This document shows, piece after piece, positions 38,312 to 47,962 of a DNA stretch of 64,000 nt. A program made the position numbers and the translations under genes. The stretch lies in NCBI RefSeq assembly GCF_014654615.1, contig NZ_BNBB01000006.1:1-64000 (forward strand). The letters run 5' to 3'. Each line of letters begins with the position of its first letter. Position 1 is the first letter of the stretch. The notes beneath the pieces are model-generated. The model did not search any database. It was not told where the DNA came from and was given only the letters and a program-made list of their open reading frames with translations. This DNA comes from Streptosporangium violaceochromogenes (lineage in GTDB: Bacteria > Actinomycetota > Actinomycetes > Streptosporangiales > Streptosporangiaceae).

Positions 38312-40783
38312 TCACCGCATGGAGGCGGGGCCGGGCGGTTCCGTCCTTTCGGCCGGGGAGGGGCTCCCGCCCGGGACGTCTCCCCGGTGGACCGGGGCCG
38401 TTCCCTCCCGGCGGGTTCCGGCGGGGCGGCGATAGAGCCAGGTCAGCCGGGGTTCGAGCAGCCACTTGAAGAGCGTGCGGGTCATCGGCGTGGACAGCGC
38501 GATGGCCAGCACGAGCGAGCACGACGCGATCGCCAGCACCCCCAGCGGGCCGTACAGCCAGGGCAGGCCCAGCCAGCCCAGGTCCTTGACGATGAGCACG
38601 ACGACGCCGTGCAGCAGGTAGGTGTAGAGCGTCCGGGTGCCGAGGTCGGAGAACCAGGTCTCCCGCCGGGGGACCAGCGCCAGCACCGCGACGCTCAGTG
38701 CCAGGGCCGCGACGAGCACGGCGCCGCGTACGGCGAGGCCGATTCCCCAGGACATGCCCATGTACTTGAAGCTGTAGCGGAAGTAGACCGGGTCGAGACC
38801 GACCCGGGGGGCGATGAGGACGGCCACCACGGCCCCGCCGGCCAGCACGGCCCCGGCGACGGCCTTCACCCAGAGTGGCTTGAGCAGGTCGAAGTGCTCC
38901 GGTTTGAGCAGCAGGCCGAGTACGTAGAACGGCAGCAGGCCGAAGAACCGGTCGAGACTGAAGTCGCCGGAGATCTCCGAGAACCCCGCCAGCATGTAGA
39001 TGACCACCGCGACCAGCAGGGGTTGCCGCATGCGTGTCCAGATGGGCGTGGAGATCCGCCAGAGCACCAGGGCGACCAGATACCAGTTCAGCCAGGCCGG
39101 GTCGATGATGGTGAGCGTCCACTTCTGGCCCAGCGCGAAGCGCAGCAGCGCGTAGCCGATCTCCACGAACGCGTAGGGGACCAGCATGGTGTCGACCAGC
39201 TTGTTGATCTTCGCGTTGGAGTTCCAGAAGTTGCGCCCGAGGTAGCCGCTGATCAGGACGAACGCCGGCATGTGGAACATGTAGATGAACATGTACGCCG
39301 CCCTGGACGAGTGCGCGGCCAGGGTGGGCACCAGCGAGTGTCCGGTGACGACCAGGCTGATCAGGACGAACTTCACGTTGTCCAGGTACGGGTCGCGTTT
39401 CCTCCGGGGGTGGGGGGCCGGGACCTTCTCCCGCGTGCGCGGCGTTCGTTCCCGCCCCCGGCGAGGCGACCCGCTCCGCCGGGAGGGGAGGGTCTCCCGT
39501 TCGGAGGTCTCCCGGTAGGGGAGCAGGTCGCCGGAGGAGGGCGGGACGGCGGGGACGGCCTGCCGGGACAGGTCAGGCGGGGCCGTGGAGGCCCAGGCGG
39601 AGACCTGGATGGTTCCGTGCTCCGGCGACCACCCCTGGTTCGTGGGCGCCGTGGGCCGTCCGCGGCCGTCCGGTGCCGCCGGCGTGACCGGGCCCGCCGG
39701 GAGCGGCGGCCCGGCGGGCCCGGGGGAGGGTGTTCGCTCCCGGTTCGGGGGGGCCGGGGCGCCGTGGACCGGCGGCTCACCCGGGCCCTGCGGAACCGGC
39801 GGTACGGCGGAGCCGGGCAGGGCGAGCCGATCCTCGTGAGGCGGGGCCGGCGCCGGGATCGAGGGACCGGGAGCCGGCGGCCCGCCGTGCCTGGGCGCGG
39901 CCGGCGGCGCGACGGCGTCGGCGGGGACGGGCCGGCCGTGCCGCGGTGAGGGCGACGGGGCCGGGCCGGTGGGGTCCTGCCATCGGGATACATCCGCCGG
40001 GGGCGCCGCGGTGGGTCCGTACGGGGAGGGCCACCCCTGGTGCGATGGGTCCTGCGGGTTCGCGCCATGGGGGGCCGGCGGCGGGACCGAGCCCGGCGGA
40101 GGAGGGGGCCACCCCCGGTCGGAGCCCCAGCCGGGGGCCGCGTGAGCCGGCGGCCGGGACGGGTCCGGGGGCGACGCCGACCGGGGCGCGTCCGGGAGGC
40201 GGTGGTCCGGGAGGCGGTGGGAGGGGGGACCCGCGTGCCGTCCGGGAGCGTTCTCCCAGAGGTCCGGGGGGGAGGCCCGGAGGTCGGGGTAGGGCTCCCG
40301 GGAGGCCGGTGGCCGGATGTCCGGGTGAGGGGCGCCCGCCCCGAACGCCGGAGGTGCGTGGGGCGGCAGGGGGGCCTGGGGTCCTTGGGGTGACGGGGGT
40401 GCCTGGGGCCCCTGGGGTGTCGGGTGCGGCGCGCCCGTCGCGGAGGTGGGGGGGGCGTCGGGGGCGGGGAGCGTCTCGGGGGCGTGGGGGACCCGGTAGC
40501 CCCATACGGTGACCTCGCTCGCGCTCTCGCCGGCGCCCCGGCCGTCGCCGGGGGTCCCCCACGGGTGGACGGTGGGTCCCCGGCCGGGCGTCCCGGGCTG
40601 CGTCCCCCCGGGCTGTGTCTCGCCGGGCTGTGTCTCCCCGGAAACCGCGGACGGCCACGGATGCCCGGGGGCCGGCCACGGGGCGGGCCCCCGGCCCTGT
40701 CCGTCGGTGGGACCGCCGGTTTCGGCGCCGGAGGCGTCGTCGTGGGGGGGCGGTACCTGGAAGGGGAATCGGGGGTCGCTCAC
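38312..40783 (-). CDS. Acyltransferase-3-family membrane protein with a ~450-residue disordered N-terminus
   Basis: An 823-residue protein. Residues ~470-800 form the acyltransferase-3 membrane domain: RDPYLDNVKFVLISLVVTGHSL with its conserved Arg/Asp and His, FIYMFHMPAFVLISGYLGRNFW, and some ten transmembrane helices. Such enzymes acylate exported sugars or peptidoglycan, with an intracellular acyl donor. The preceding ~450 residues are almost pure Pro/Gly/Ser/Ala/His (repeats GETQP, QAPPSPQGPQAP) and must be disordered cytoplasmic tail; a ~20-residue Arg/Lys-rich stretch joins them to the membrane. The N-terminal MSDPRFPFQVPPPHDDA looks a genuine start. The LCP gene lies upstream on the same strand after a 312-bp gap. 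Confidence 0.87.
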   Translation of the reverse strand: MSDPRFPFQVPPPHDDASGAETGGPTDGQGRGPAPWPAPGHPWPSAVSGETQPGETQPGGTQPGTPGRGPTVHPWGTPGDGRGAGESASEVTVWGYRVPHAPETLPAPDAPPTSATGAPHPTPQGPQAPPSPQGPQAPLPPHAPPAFGAGAPHPDIRPPASREPYPDLRASPPDLWENAPGRHAGPPSHRLPDHRLPDAPRSASPPDPSRPPAHAAPGWGSDRGWPPPPPGSVPPPAPHGANPQDPSHQGWPSPYGPTAAPPADVSRWQDPTGPAPSPSPRHGRPVPADAVAPPAAPRHGGPPAPGPSIPAPAPPHEDRLALPGSAVPPVPQGPGEPPVHGAPAPPNRERTPSPGPAGPPLPAGPVTPAAPDGRGRPTAPTNQGWSPEHGTIQVSAWASTAPPDLSRQAVPAVPPSSGDLLPYRETSERETLPSRRSGSPRRGRERTPRTREKVPAPHPRRKRDPYLDNVKFVLISLVVTGHSLVPTLAAHSSRAAYMFIYMFHMPAFVLISGYLGRNFWNSNAKINKLVDTMLVPYAFVEIGYALLRFALGQKWTLTIIDPAWLNWYLVALVLWRISTPIWTRMRQPLLVAVVIYMLAGFSEISGDFSLDRFFGLLPFYVLGLLLKPEHFDLLKPLWVKAVAGAVLAGGAVVAVLIAPRVGLDPVYFRYSFKYMGMSWGIGLAVRGAVLVAALALSVAVLALVPRRETWFSDLGTRTLYTYLLHGVVVLIVKDLGWLGLPWLYGPLGVLAIASCSLVLAIALSTPMTRTLFKWLLEPRLTWLYRRPAGTRREGTAPVHRGDVPGGSPSPAERTEPPGPASMR

Positions 40784-41095
40784 GGGGAAAACGCTCGGCT
40801 ATCTGTCGGAGACCGGGAGAAGGTCAAACGTGCGGGCAATGTCGTCCAGGGGTCGTCGGGGGTCGCCAAGGGGTCCGGAGGTACGGTCGATCGGCGAGGC
40901 GGCCCCCGCCAACCCACCTACCCTAAACGTTCATGGACGCGATGTCGCATAAGCGCATCGTGTTTCCCGGGGTTCCCGGTCAATCGTGATCCGCCTCCCC
41001 GGCGGGGACGCCCCGGCCCCGCGTGCGCGGTGTCCCGCCGCCCCCGGTGCCCCCGATGTCCTCCACGGGAGGCCGGGCGGGGTGGAGGTCAGGGG
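40784..41095. other. 312-bp gap between LCP and acyltransferase genes
   Basis: No gene is seen. An imperfect palindrome around the AT-rich centre GATGTCGCATAAGCGCATC (40939-40957) lies about 160 bp upstream of the acyltransferase start and may be a regulator site or part of its promoter. The end near 41000-41090 is a Gly/Pro-codon-like GC run just downstream of the LCP stop and may hold its terminator, though no clean hairpin is visible. Confidence 0.4.
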
Positions 41096-42799
41096 TCAGA
41101 GGCAGGGGTTGGTGTTGGCGTCGACGACGTTGTCCTTGATGCTGTCGGGGATCTTGATGGGGGAGGCGACGCCCTTCCAGTCGGCGCCGATGACGAGCTG
41201 GATCACCGGCCCGGGGGTGGCGCCGGGGTCCGGGGCGGGAGGCGGGGTGGCCGCGCCCGGCGTCTGGGCGGAGGCGGGCCGGTACGGCTCGGCGGTGGTG
41301 GGCCGGATCTTCCCGGCGGCGGGGACGATCTTCTCGTCGTGCAGCAGCTTGGCCGCCACGGGCTGGGCGTAGTCGGCCCCGTTCTCGGCCCTCCTGGAGT
41401 ACAGGACCTTGGTCTTCGGCTGGTCGGCGCCGCTGGGGAGCCGGGCGTTGCCCACGCCGACCACCGTGAAGCCCTGGGCGGTCAGCGCCTCGGCGACCTC
41501 CCCGGCCCTGCCCGGGACGCTCGTGCCGTTGATCACCTGGATCCTGACCTGGGAGGGCTTGATCACGGGCTTGGGCGGGGCCGTCTCCTTGCCGGTGCTC
41601 GTGGGCTTGGGGGTGGCGCTCGGCTGTACCTCGATGTCGCTGCGGATCGCGGAGAAGAGCTGGTTGGCCTGCGGCTGGAGCCACTCGACGCGGGCGGGGT
41701 CGGGCGCGTAGGGCTTCCAGGGCACGGTGACGGACTTCAGCCCCTTGGCGGTCAGCGACTTCGCGCTCTGCGCGATCTCCAGGAGCCGGGCGGTGGTGAG
41801 GTTGCGGTCCATCGTCACGGAGGAGGTGGCGGCCTCCAGGAAACCGGTCAGCTTTCCGACGTCGGTCAGCAGGGCCGAGCTGGTGGCCTTCTTCATGACC
41901 TGGGTGATGAAGACCTGCTGGCGCTTGATCCGGCTGATGTCGCTGCCGTCGCCGAGCTGGTAGCGGGCGCGGACGTAGGCCAGGGCGGTCTCGCCCATCA
42001 CCGTGTGTTTGCCCCGCTTCAGATCGAGTTTGGCCTTCTTATCCATCACGTCCTTGGGTAGGCAGATCTCGATGCCCCCCAGGGCGTCGACGATGCCCTT
42101 GAACCCGGAGAAGTCGACTTTGACGAAGTGGTTGATGTGGATCTGCGTCAGCGACTCGATCGTCTTCCAGGTGCAGACGATGCCGCCGTCGTTGAAGGTG
42201 GAGTTGATCTGCCGGATACCGCCGGGGATGACCGCCCTGGTCCTGGGGTTCTGGCACTCGGGGGCCTGGACCATGGAGTCGCGGGGGAAGCTGATCAGGG
42301 TCGCCTTGTCGCGGTTCGGGGAGATGTGCAGGAGGATGATGGTGTCGGTCCGCTCACCCTGCCCCTGCATGTGCTGGCCGTACCTCTTGTTGCCCGCGCC
42401 GTCGCGGCTGTCGGAGCCCACCACGAGCACGTTGAGGGCGCCGGTCTCCGGCGGACGGTTCGCGCCGAGTTTGTCCTCGACGTCCTCCCGGGCGATGTTG
42501 CCCTCGATGTCCCGGTAGAACTTGTAGCCGGTGAGGGTGCCGACGACCATGACGCCCGTCAGCGCGATGCTGACCCAGGCACCCACGCTCATCCGCCTGG
42601 TCCCGCCGGAGCCGCGCCCGCCGGAGCCGTGCGAGCCCCGGGAACCTCCCCGGGGGCCCGAGCCTCCGTGAGGTTCGGCGTGAGGGGAGGCGGCGGGCGG
42701 CGGTGCCGTGGAGCGGCCGGCGTGCCGGGAGGCCCGGTGCCCGGGAACGGTCGCCTCTGTTCTGCGATCGCTCACGGCGGCGTGCCGGTGGTCGCTCAT
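41096..42799 (-). CDS. Second LytR-CpsA-Psr (LCP) wall-glycopolymer ligase
   Basis: A 567-residue membrane enzyme. ATG 42799 is used because AGGAG lies 5 nt upstream; the ATG at 42829 has none. A His/Gly/Ser/Arg-rich cytoplasmic tail (about 70 residues) precedes one transmembrane helix (SVGAWVSIALTGVMVVGTLTG). The LCP domain has LNVLVVGSDSRDG, GERTDTIILLHISP, LISFPRDSMVQ and ALAYVRARYQLGDGSDISRIKRQQ. A Pro/Thr linker and LytR_C domain (VRIQVINGTSVPGRAGE) close it. It differs from the LCP at 21606 in having a Cys-containing loop (PECQNPRTRAVIPGG and GGIVCTW, likely a disulphide). Its substrate may be the polymer made by the neighbouring glycosyltransferases. Confidence 0.94.
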   Translation of the reverse strand: MSDHRHAAVSDRRTEATVPGHRASRHAGRSTAPPPAASPHAEPHGGSGPRGGSRGSHGSGGRGSGGTRRMSVGAWVSIALTGVMVVGTLTGYKFYRDIEGNIAREDVEDKLGANRPPETGALNVLVVGSDSRDGAGNKRYGQHMQGQGERTDTIILLHISPNRDKATLISFPRDSMVQAPECQNPRTRAVIPGGIRQINSTFNDGGIVCTWKTIESLTQIHINHFVKVDFSGFKGIVDALGGIEICLPKDVMDKKAKLDLKRGKHTVMGETALAYVRARYQLGDGSDISRIKRQQVFITQVMKKATSSALLTDVGKLTGFLEAATSSVTMDRNLTTARLLEIAQSAKSLTAKGLKSVTVPWKPYAPDPARVEWLQPQANQLFSAIRSDIEVQPSATPKPTSTGKETAPPKPVIKPSQVRIQVINGTSVPGRAGEVAEALTAQGFTVVGVGNARLPSGADQPKTKVLYSRRAENGADYAQPVAAKLLHDEKIVPAAGKIRPTTAEPYRPASAQTPGAATPPPAPDPGATPGPVIQLVIGADWKGVASPIKIPDSIKDNVVDANTNPCL

Positions 42800-42957
42800 G
42801 CGATCTCCTCGGTTTGCGGCGACGCCCACGGCTGGTTCGGCTTGCTCATCGCGCCCAAAGAGTAGGTCACGGGGTGGGCGCCGGGAGCCGTGATGGTACG
42901 AACTTGGTCATGACCGCCCCCCCGCAGCCTCGGTGATGATCAGGCGGCCCAGCATAC

Positions 42958-44487
42958 TCAAATACGGACATTTCTAGGAATGTTAGTGAGGGAAGGTTTA
43001 CTCACCGCGAGCGCCGCGGCCAGACACGCCAGGGGTACGGCGGGCAGGACGTACCGGTAGTCGAACTCCGCGACCGCCGCGGGCATGACGAGCAGCACCA
43101 CCGCCGTCGTCCAGGGCGGAACCCACTCCGCGGCCCCCCGGCTCCGCCCCGCCCCACTCCGCGGGGCGCGCAGCCGCCGCAGCCCGCCGACCGCCGGTGG
43201 GACGAGCAGGATCGCCAGCACCGCCGCGCCGGGAAGGGCGGAGACCCGCTGGTAGGCGCGCATCCAGCCCGCGTAGGGCTCGACGATCCGGGTGGCGATC
43301 GGCCCCCGCTCGTATCGCTGCGCGAACCCGGCGCCGACCACGGCGGGGTAGCGGCCCGGCGGCGCGGGGGGAACGGAGGGGAACTCGTAGTGGTCGTAGA
43401 TCTCCTGGTCCGGGTAGACCGGGCGTCCCAGGGTGAACGAACGGGCCAGCTCGGCGGCCATCGAGCCCAGATAATCGAGCGGCTGGCTGCGGATCGCCAG
43501 TGAGGCGAACCGCCCCGCCAGCGCGTCGGTCTCCCGGGCGAACGTGATGCCCGGCAGCCTGACCAGCGGCGACTCCTGGCTCCAGACGTACTCCTGGGCG
43601 GGGGGACGCCGGGCGGGGGGGCGCGGGTCGCACAGGACGGCCAGGTCCGCGGGGGGCCGCATCACCGCGCAGTCGGCGAAGGTCATCGTCTTGGCGTAGA
43701 GGAAGACGCCGTTGGCGCCCACGATGCCGAACCGGTGGTGGGCGGAGTGGAACCAGGCCCCGTAGCCCAGGATCGGCAGCGCCGCCGCGGCCAGCGCCAC
43801 CGAGGCCGTCGCCACCCGCCCTCGCTCCCGGTGGATCAGCATGAGCGCGAGGATCGCGACCAGCGGCAGCCCGACGGTCCGGGTCAGCGTCGCCGCCGCG
43901 AGCAGCAGGCCGATCCCGAGTGCCGGGAGCAGGGCCGTCCCCGTCCTCCCCGCCCCGGACCTCCCGGCGTCCGCGCCCTCGGCCCCGGGAGGTTCCGCGC
44001 CCTCCGCGTTTTCCGTGCCCTCCGCGCTCCCGGCCCCGGCCCCGGGATGTTCCGTACGGCTCCGCAGTACGAGGCAGACCGCCGACAGCACCAGCACCGT
44101 GAACAGCGTGTCGGAGACCAGCAGGTGCTCCAGCTCGATCTGGTAGGCGTCCAGCAGGGAGGGGACGGAGGCCAGGACGGCCGCCCAGCCGGGGGCGCGC
44201 AGCCTCCGGGCGGTGACGTAGACCAGCACGCCGGCACCGATTCCCAGCAGGTGCTGGACGGCCGTGACAAGGGTGAGGCTGTGGAACGGTTCGAGCAGTC
44301 GCAGGAACATCGGGTACCCGGCCGGCCGGACCAGATCGGGCCGGGGTTTCAGCGCGGTGACGACATAGGTGTAGGAGTCGGGGAACCAGAGGGCGGGCCG
44401 GTAGCCGAGCATGGTGATCACCCGCAGCACGACCCCGGCCCCGAGCACCCCCAGAAACCACCGGTGCCGCCGTGCCCGTCCGGCCAC
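42958..44487 (-). CDS. Multi-spanning GT-C-like glycosyltransferase
   Basis: A 509-residue membrane protein with roughly 10-11 transmembrane helices. The first extracellular loop contains LWFPDSYTYVVTAL, with the acidic FPDSYTYV element that serves as the catalytic Asp motif in polyprenyl-phosphate-sugar-dependent GT-C enzymes. Further on are SDTLFTVLVLSAVCLVLR and a large extracytoplasmic loop with PPADLAVLCDP and YVWSQESP. A ~35-residue Ala/Gly/Glu-rich insert (EHPGAGAGSAEGTENAEGAE) lies between helices. It probably moves a sugar from a lipid carrier to a periplasmic-side acceptor. GTG 44487 has GGCGGAGG next to it. It is divergent from a second GT-C-like protein. Confidence 0.75.
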   Translation of the reverse strand: MAGRARRHRWFLGVLGAGVVLRVITMLGYRPALWFPDSYTYVVTALKPRPDLVRPAGYPMFLRLLEPFHSLTLVTAVQHLLGIGAGVLVYVTARRLRAPGWAAVLASVPSLLDAYQIELEHLLVSDTLFTVLVLSAVCLVLRSRTEHPGAGAGSAEGTENAEGAEPPGAEGADAGRSGAGRTGTALLPALGIGLLLAAATLTRTVGLPLVAILALMLIHRERGRVATASVALAAAALPILGYGAWFHSAHHRFGIVGANGVFLYAKTMTFADCAVMRPPADLAVLCDPRPPARRPPAQEYVWSQESPLVRLPGITFARETDALAGRFASLAIRSQPLDYLGSMAAELARSFTLGRPVYPDQEIYDHYEFPSVPPAPPGRYPAVVGAGFAQRYERGPIATRIVEPYAGWMRAYQRVSALPGAAVLAILLVPPAVGGLRRLRAPRSGAGRSRGAAEWVPPWTTAVVLLVMPAAVAEFDYRYVLPAVPLACLAAALAVSKPSLTNIPRNVRI

Positions 44488-44697
44488 CCTCCGCCCCCTT
44501 TCCGCCTCGCCCCCTTTTCGACGCTGCGCGTACGCTATCGGCTTCCACCGGGCCGGTGCGCGGATCCGCCGGCGCGGCGATCTCGCCCCCCGTGAGGGGG
44601 AACGGGGCTTTTCGGCGGCCCCTCCGGGCGGCGTGATACGGGGTTTCGGCGGGTTCGTCGAACGCGCCGGGGCCTGCCGCTACGCTCGGGGCGAGCT

Positions 44698-46884
44698 ATG
44701 AGGATCGGCCGGTGGGACCGCGCGCGCAGACCCTCGGCGGGCAGGGTGCTCGCCGTGCTGTCCGCCGTGCCTCCGCTCGCGCTCGCGGGCTGGCTGCTCG
44801 CCGGGCTGCCGCTGCTGTGGCTCGGCTGGTTCCGGCCGCTCGCCGTCCTGCCGCTCGGGCTGCTGTGCGCCGCGCTCCTGTGCCGGTACGGTCTGCGCCG
44901 CCTGCCCGCGACGGTCGAGGCGACCGCCTGGCAGACGGGCGGGGTCGTCGCCGTGGCCCTGGCCTCGGGGGTCTTCAACGGCCTGCTCGGCAGCGAGCAG
45001 CTGATCGTCCGCCGCGACCCCGGCACCTACGCGCAGTACGCCGTCTGGCTGGCCGGCAACGGCGCACTGCCGATCCCCTACGGGGAGGCCGCCTTCGGCG
45101 GGCCGGACCCGGCGCTGCGCTTCGACAGCGTCGGCTTCTACGACTTCGGCGGCGCCGTGGTGCCGCAGTTCATGCCGGGGCCGCCGATGATTCAGGCGGT
45201 GGGGCACTGGCTGGGCGGCCTTTCCGGGCTGCTGCTGGTCCCGGCGGTGCTGGGGGCGCTCGCGGTGCTCGTCCTGGCGGGGGTCGTCGCCCGGCTCGCC
45301 GGTGCCCGCTGGGCCCCGCTCGCCGCCCTGACGTTCGCGATCTGCCTTCCGATCCTCTACACCTCGCGCGCCACCTTCAGCGAGACCCCGTCCCTGATCC
45401 TGCTCTTCGGCGGGATGACCCTGCTGTACGACGCCAGGGCGGCATTCCGCCCCGGCGCCCCGCCCCCCGCCTCCGCCGGTCGTCCGGCCGGGCGCTTTCG
45501 TCCTCCCCTTCCCGCCCGGCCCGGCGGCGCCGTGACCCGGGCCGCCCTGGCGGGCCTGGTGTTCGGGCTGGCCGTCCTGGTCAGGATCGACGGGCTGCGC
45601 GACGTGCTGCCGGTGCTGGCCTGCGCCGGGCTGCTGGTCGCCCTGGCCCGGGTCGGCGGCCGTGACGAGGGGCGGCTCGGCGTGCCGCTGCTCTGCGGGC
45701 TGGCCGTGGGCGCCGGGCTGGGGCTCACGGCCGCGTTCACCCTGTCCCGGCCGTACCTGGACTATCTGTCGGGCTCGCTCGGGCCGCTGCTGGCCGTCGG
45801 CGGGGCGGTCGTCGTCCTCACCCTGGCCGCCGCGGCCCTCGCCCCGAGACTGGCGCCCCTCGCGCGCCGCGCCGCCGGTGCCCGGTGGCCGCCGGTGGCC
45901 GCCGCCGGGCTGGTGGTGCTGGTCATGGCGGCCTTCGCCGCCAGGCCGTGGCTGCAGACCGTGACCCGCCGGCCGGTCACGGCGGACGACCTGCTGACCC
46001 ACGGGTTCATCGAGCGGACCCAGCGGTCCAACGGCCTGTCGGCCGCCGGGGATCGGCTCTACTACGAAGACTCGCTCTACTGGGTGATCTGGTACCTCGG
46101 GGTTCCCGCGGTGGTGCTGGCCACGCTGGGCGCGGCCCTGCTCGCCCGCGACCTGGTCAGGGGGCGCCGGTTCGACGGGCTGCTCCCGCTGGCCGTCGTC
46201 GGCTGGACCACGGTCGCCACGCTCTATCTCCCCTCCATCACCCCCGACCAGCCGTGGGCCTCCCGCAGGTTCGTCCCCGTCGTCATTCCCGGGCTGATCC
46301 TGCTCGCGGCCTGGGGCGCGCGCCGCCTGCTGGGCGGGGTGCGCGCCCTGGGGTACGGCAGGCCCGTCCGGGCCGGCCTCCTCGCCGCGTGCACGCTGCT
46401 GTTCCTCGTCCCGGTGGCCGTCACCTCGGGGGGCACCGCCTTCACCCCGGTCGAGCGCGGCGAGCGCGCCGCGGTCGAGGCGCTGTGCGCGGCCTTCCCG
46501 CCCCGCTCCTCGGCCCTGGTCGTGGAGCGGGTCACCGGCGACCGGCTCACCCAGGTCGTCCGGGGCACCTGCGGCGTCCCCACCGCCAGGGTCGTCGTCC
46601 GCGATCACGCCGACACCCCCGCCCCGGCCGACGTCGACCGCCTGATCGGCCGCGTCCGGGCCGCGGGCCGGGTCCCGGTGCTGCTCGCCGTCAGGCCGGA
46701 GCAGCTCACCCGGTACGGCACGCCGATCCAGGTGATGAGGCTGCGGACCCGCCAGGACGAGCGCTCTCTCGTCGATCCGCCCGACGGCACCTGGTCGCTG
46801 TCCATCGACGCCTGGCTGGCCGTCCCCCCGGTCCCCCCGGTCCCCCCGGTCCCCCCGGCCCCTTCCGCGCCCGAGACGCCCTAG
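44698..46884 (+). CDS. Large multi-spanning membrane protein, GT-C-like
   Basis: A 728-residue protein with about 12 transmembrane helices in its first ~560 residues. The first long loop contains LIVRRDPGTYAQYAVWLAGNG, an Asp-bearing motif in the place expected for GT-C catalysis, and SRATFSETPSLILLFGG appears later. The C-terminal ~150 residues are a soluble extracytoplasmic domain (ERAAVEALCAAFPPRSSALVVE, VRGTCGVPTARVV) with two Cys, ending in a PPVPPVPPVPPAP run. The reaction is unknown; the neighbouring polyprenyl-P-glycosyltransferase could supply its donor. The stop precedes a GC-rich spacer with three copies of the 10-mer cgccggggaa. Confidence 0.75.
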   Translation: MRIGRWDRARRPSAGRVLAVLSAVPPLALAGWLLAGLPLLWLGWFRPLAVLPLGLLCAALLCRYGLRRLPATVEATAWQTGGVVAVALASGVFNGLLGSEQLIVRRDPGTYAQYAVWLAGNGALPIPYGEAAFGGPDPALRFDSVGFYDFGGAVVPQFMPGPPMIQAVGHWLGGLSGLLLVPAVLGALAVLVLAGVVARLAGARWAPLAALTFAICLPILYTSRATFSETPSLILLFGGMTLLYDARAAFRPGAPPPASAGRPAGRFRPPLPARPGGAVTRAALAGLVFGLAVLVRIDGLRDVLPVLACAGLLVALARVGGRDEGRLGVPLLCGLAVGAGLGLTAAFTLSRPYLDYLSGSLGPLLAVGGAVVVLTLAAAALAPRLAPLARRAAGARWPPVAAAGLVVLVMAAFAARPWLQTVTRRPVTADDLLTHGFIERTQRSNGLSAAGDRLYYEDSLYWVIWYLGVPAVVLATLGAALLARDLVRGRRFDGLLPLAVVGWTTVATLYLPSITPDQPWASRRFVPVVIPGLILLAAWGARRLLGGVRALGYGRPVRAGLLAACTLLFLVPVAVTSGGTAFTPVERGERAAVEALCAAFPPRSSALVVERVTGDRLTQVVRGTCGVPTARVVVRDHADTPAPADVDRLIGRVRAAGRVPVLLAVRPEQLTRYGTPIQVMRLRTRQDERSLVDPPDGTWSLSIDAWLAVPPVPPVPPVPPAPSAPETP

Positions 46885-46910
46885 CGCCCTGGGCACCCGA
46901 AAGGGGCACC

Positions 46911-46940
46911 GGGGAACGCCGGGGAACGCCGGGGAACGCG
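46911..46940. repeat. Tandem repeat of cgccggggaa
   Basis: The spacer after the GT-C-like gene holds the 10-bp unit cgccggggaa nearly three times in a row. It is 90-120 bp upstream of the GT2 gene start. Likely slippage; no role is apparent. Confidence 0.6.
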
Positions 46941-47030
46941 GCACGCCGGGCCGGCTGAACGGGGTGAAGGTCCCCAGAAGGGCACTGAAGTGCGTTCGGG
47001 GGCCGGCGGGGCAGAGTATCCTCGCCCGAC

Positions 47031-47960
47031 GTGAGCACGCCCGAGATATCCGAGAGTGAACCAGCCGTGGACGCAACGCCGTACGTCACGATCGTCCTGC
47101 CCTGTTACAACGAGCAGGACCATGTCATCGACGAGGTCGAACGCATCTGCGCGGCCATGGACCGAAGCGGATACACCTACGAGCTCGTGGCCGTGGACGA
47201 CTACTCCACCGACCGGACGCTCGCCCGTCTCCAGGAGGCCGCGCCGCGTTTCCCGAACATGCGCGTCCGGGCCTTTCACCGCAACGGCGGCTCGGGCACG
47301 GTGCGCAGGATCGGCACCCAGGAGGCGCGCGGCGAGATCGTCGTGTGGACCGACGCGGACATGACCTACCCCAACGAGCGCATCCCCGAGCTGATCGCGA
47401 TCTTGGAGAAGGACCCGGCGATCGACCAGGTCGTGGGCGCCCGGACCAGCGAGGAGGGCTCCCACAAGTTTCTCCGGGTGCCGGCCAAGTGGTTCATCCG
47501 CAAGGTGGCCGAGCGGCTGGCCGGCCAGAGGATCCCCGACCTCAACAGCGGGCTGCGGGCTTTCCGCAAGTCGGTCGCGCGGCCGTACCTGCGGCTGCTT
47601 CCCCCCGGCTTCTCCTGCGTCACCACGATCACGCTGTCGTTCCTGTCCAACCAGCACGACGTGTACTACCTGCCGATCGAGTACAGCAAGCGGGCCGGAA
47701 CCTCCAAGTTCAGCTTCGTCTCCGACGCCTACCGCTACATCCTGCAGGTGCTCCGGATGGTGATGTACTTCAACCCCCTCAAGGTCCTCATGCCGCCCGC
47801 GCTCTGGCTGGTCGGCATCGGCCTGGTCAAGGGCGTCGTGGACATGGTCCACTACGGGTTCTACCTGACGAGCAACACCATCGTGATCTTCCTGTCCGGC
47901 CTGCTCATCGGCTCGCTGGCGCTGCTGGCCGACCTCATCGTGCGCTCCAGGACCGAGTAG
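47031..47960 (+). CDS. Polyprenyl-phosphate glycosyltransferase (GT2, DPM1/GtrB type)
   Basis: A 309-residue enzyme. The GT-A domain shows VTIVLPCYNEQDHVIDEV, LVAVDDYSTDRT, and VVWTDADMTYPNERIPELI (metal-binding DAD), then RIPDLNSGLRAFRK, the hallmark of dolichyl/polyprenyl-phosphate mannose or glucose synthases. Two C-terminal transmembrane helices (VLMPPALWLVGIGLVKGVVDMV; TIVIFLSGLLIGSLALLADLIV) anchor it. It should load a sugar onto undecaprenyl or decaprenyl phosphate for use by the GT-C-like enzymes nearby. GTG 47031 begins the frame. The next gene starts 3 nt after its stop. Confidence 0.92.
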   Translation: MSTPEISESEPAVDATPYVTIVLPCYNEQDHVIDEVERICAAMDRSGYTYELVAVDDYSTDRTLARLQEAAPRFPNMRVRAFHRNGGSGTVRRIGTQEARGEIVVWTDADMTYPNERIPELIAILEKDPAIDQVVGARTSEEGSHKFLRVPAKWFIRKVAERLAGQRIPDLNSGLRAFRKSVARPYLRLLPPGFSCVTTITLSFLSNQHDVYYLPIEYSKRAGTSKFSFVSDAYRYILQVLRMVMYFNPLKVLMPPALWLVGIGLVKGVVDMVHYGFYLTSNTIVIFLSGLLIGSLALLADLIVRSRTE

Positions 47961-47962
47961 CG

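Noticed and set aside
40500-40650. GC-rich tandem repeats as a possible CRISPR or origin element
   Set aside because: They are coding repeats (QPGE/GTQPG) inside the acyltransferase leader.
44680-47076. A 798-codon minus-strand open frame
   Set aside because: Antisense to the GT-C-like membrane protein on the plus strand; its product is Arg/Gly/Pro/Gln-rich with no domain.
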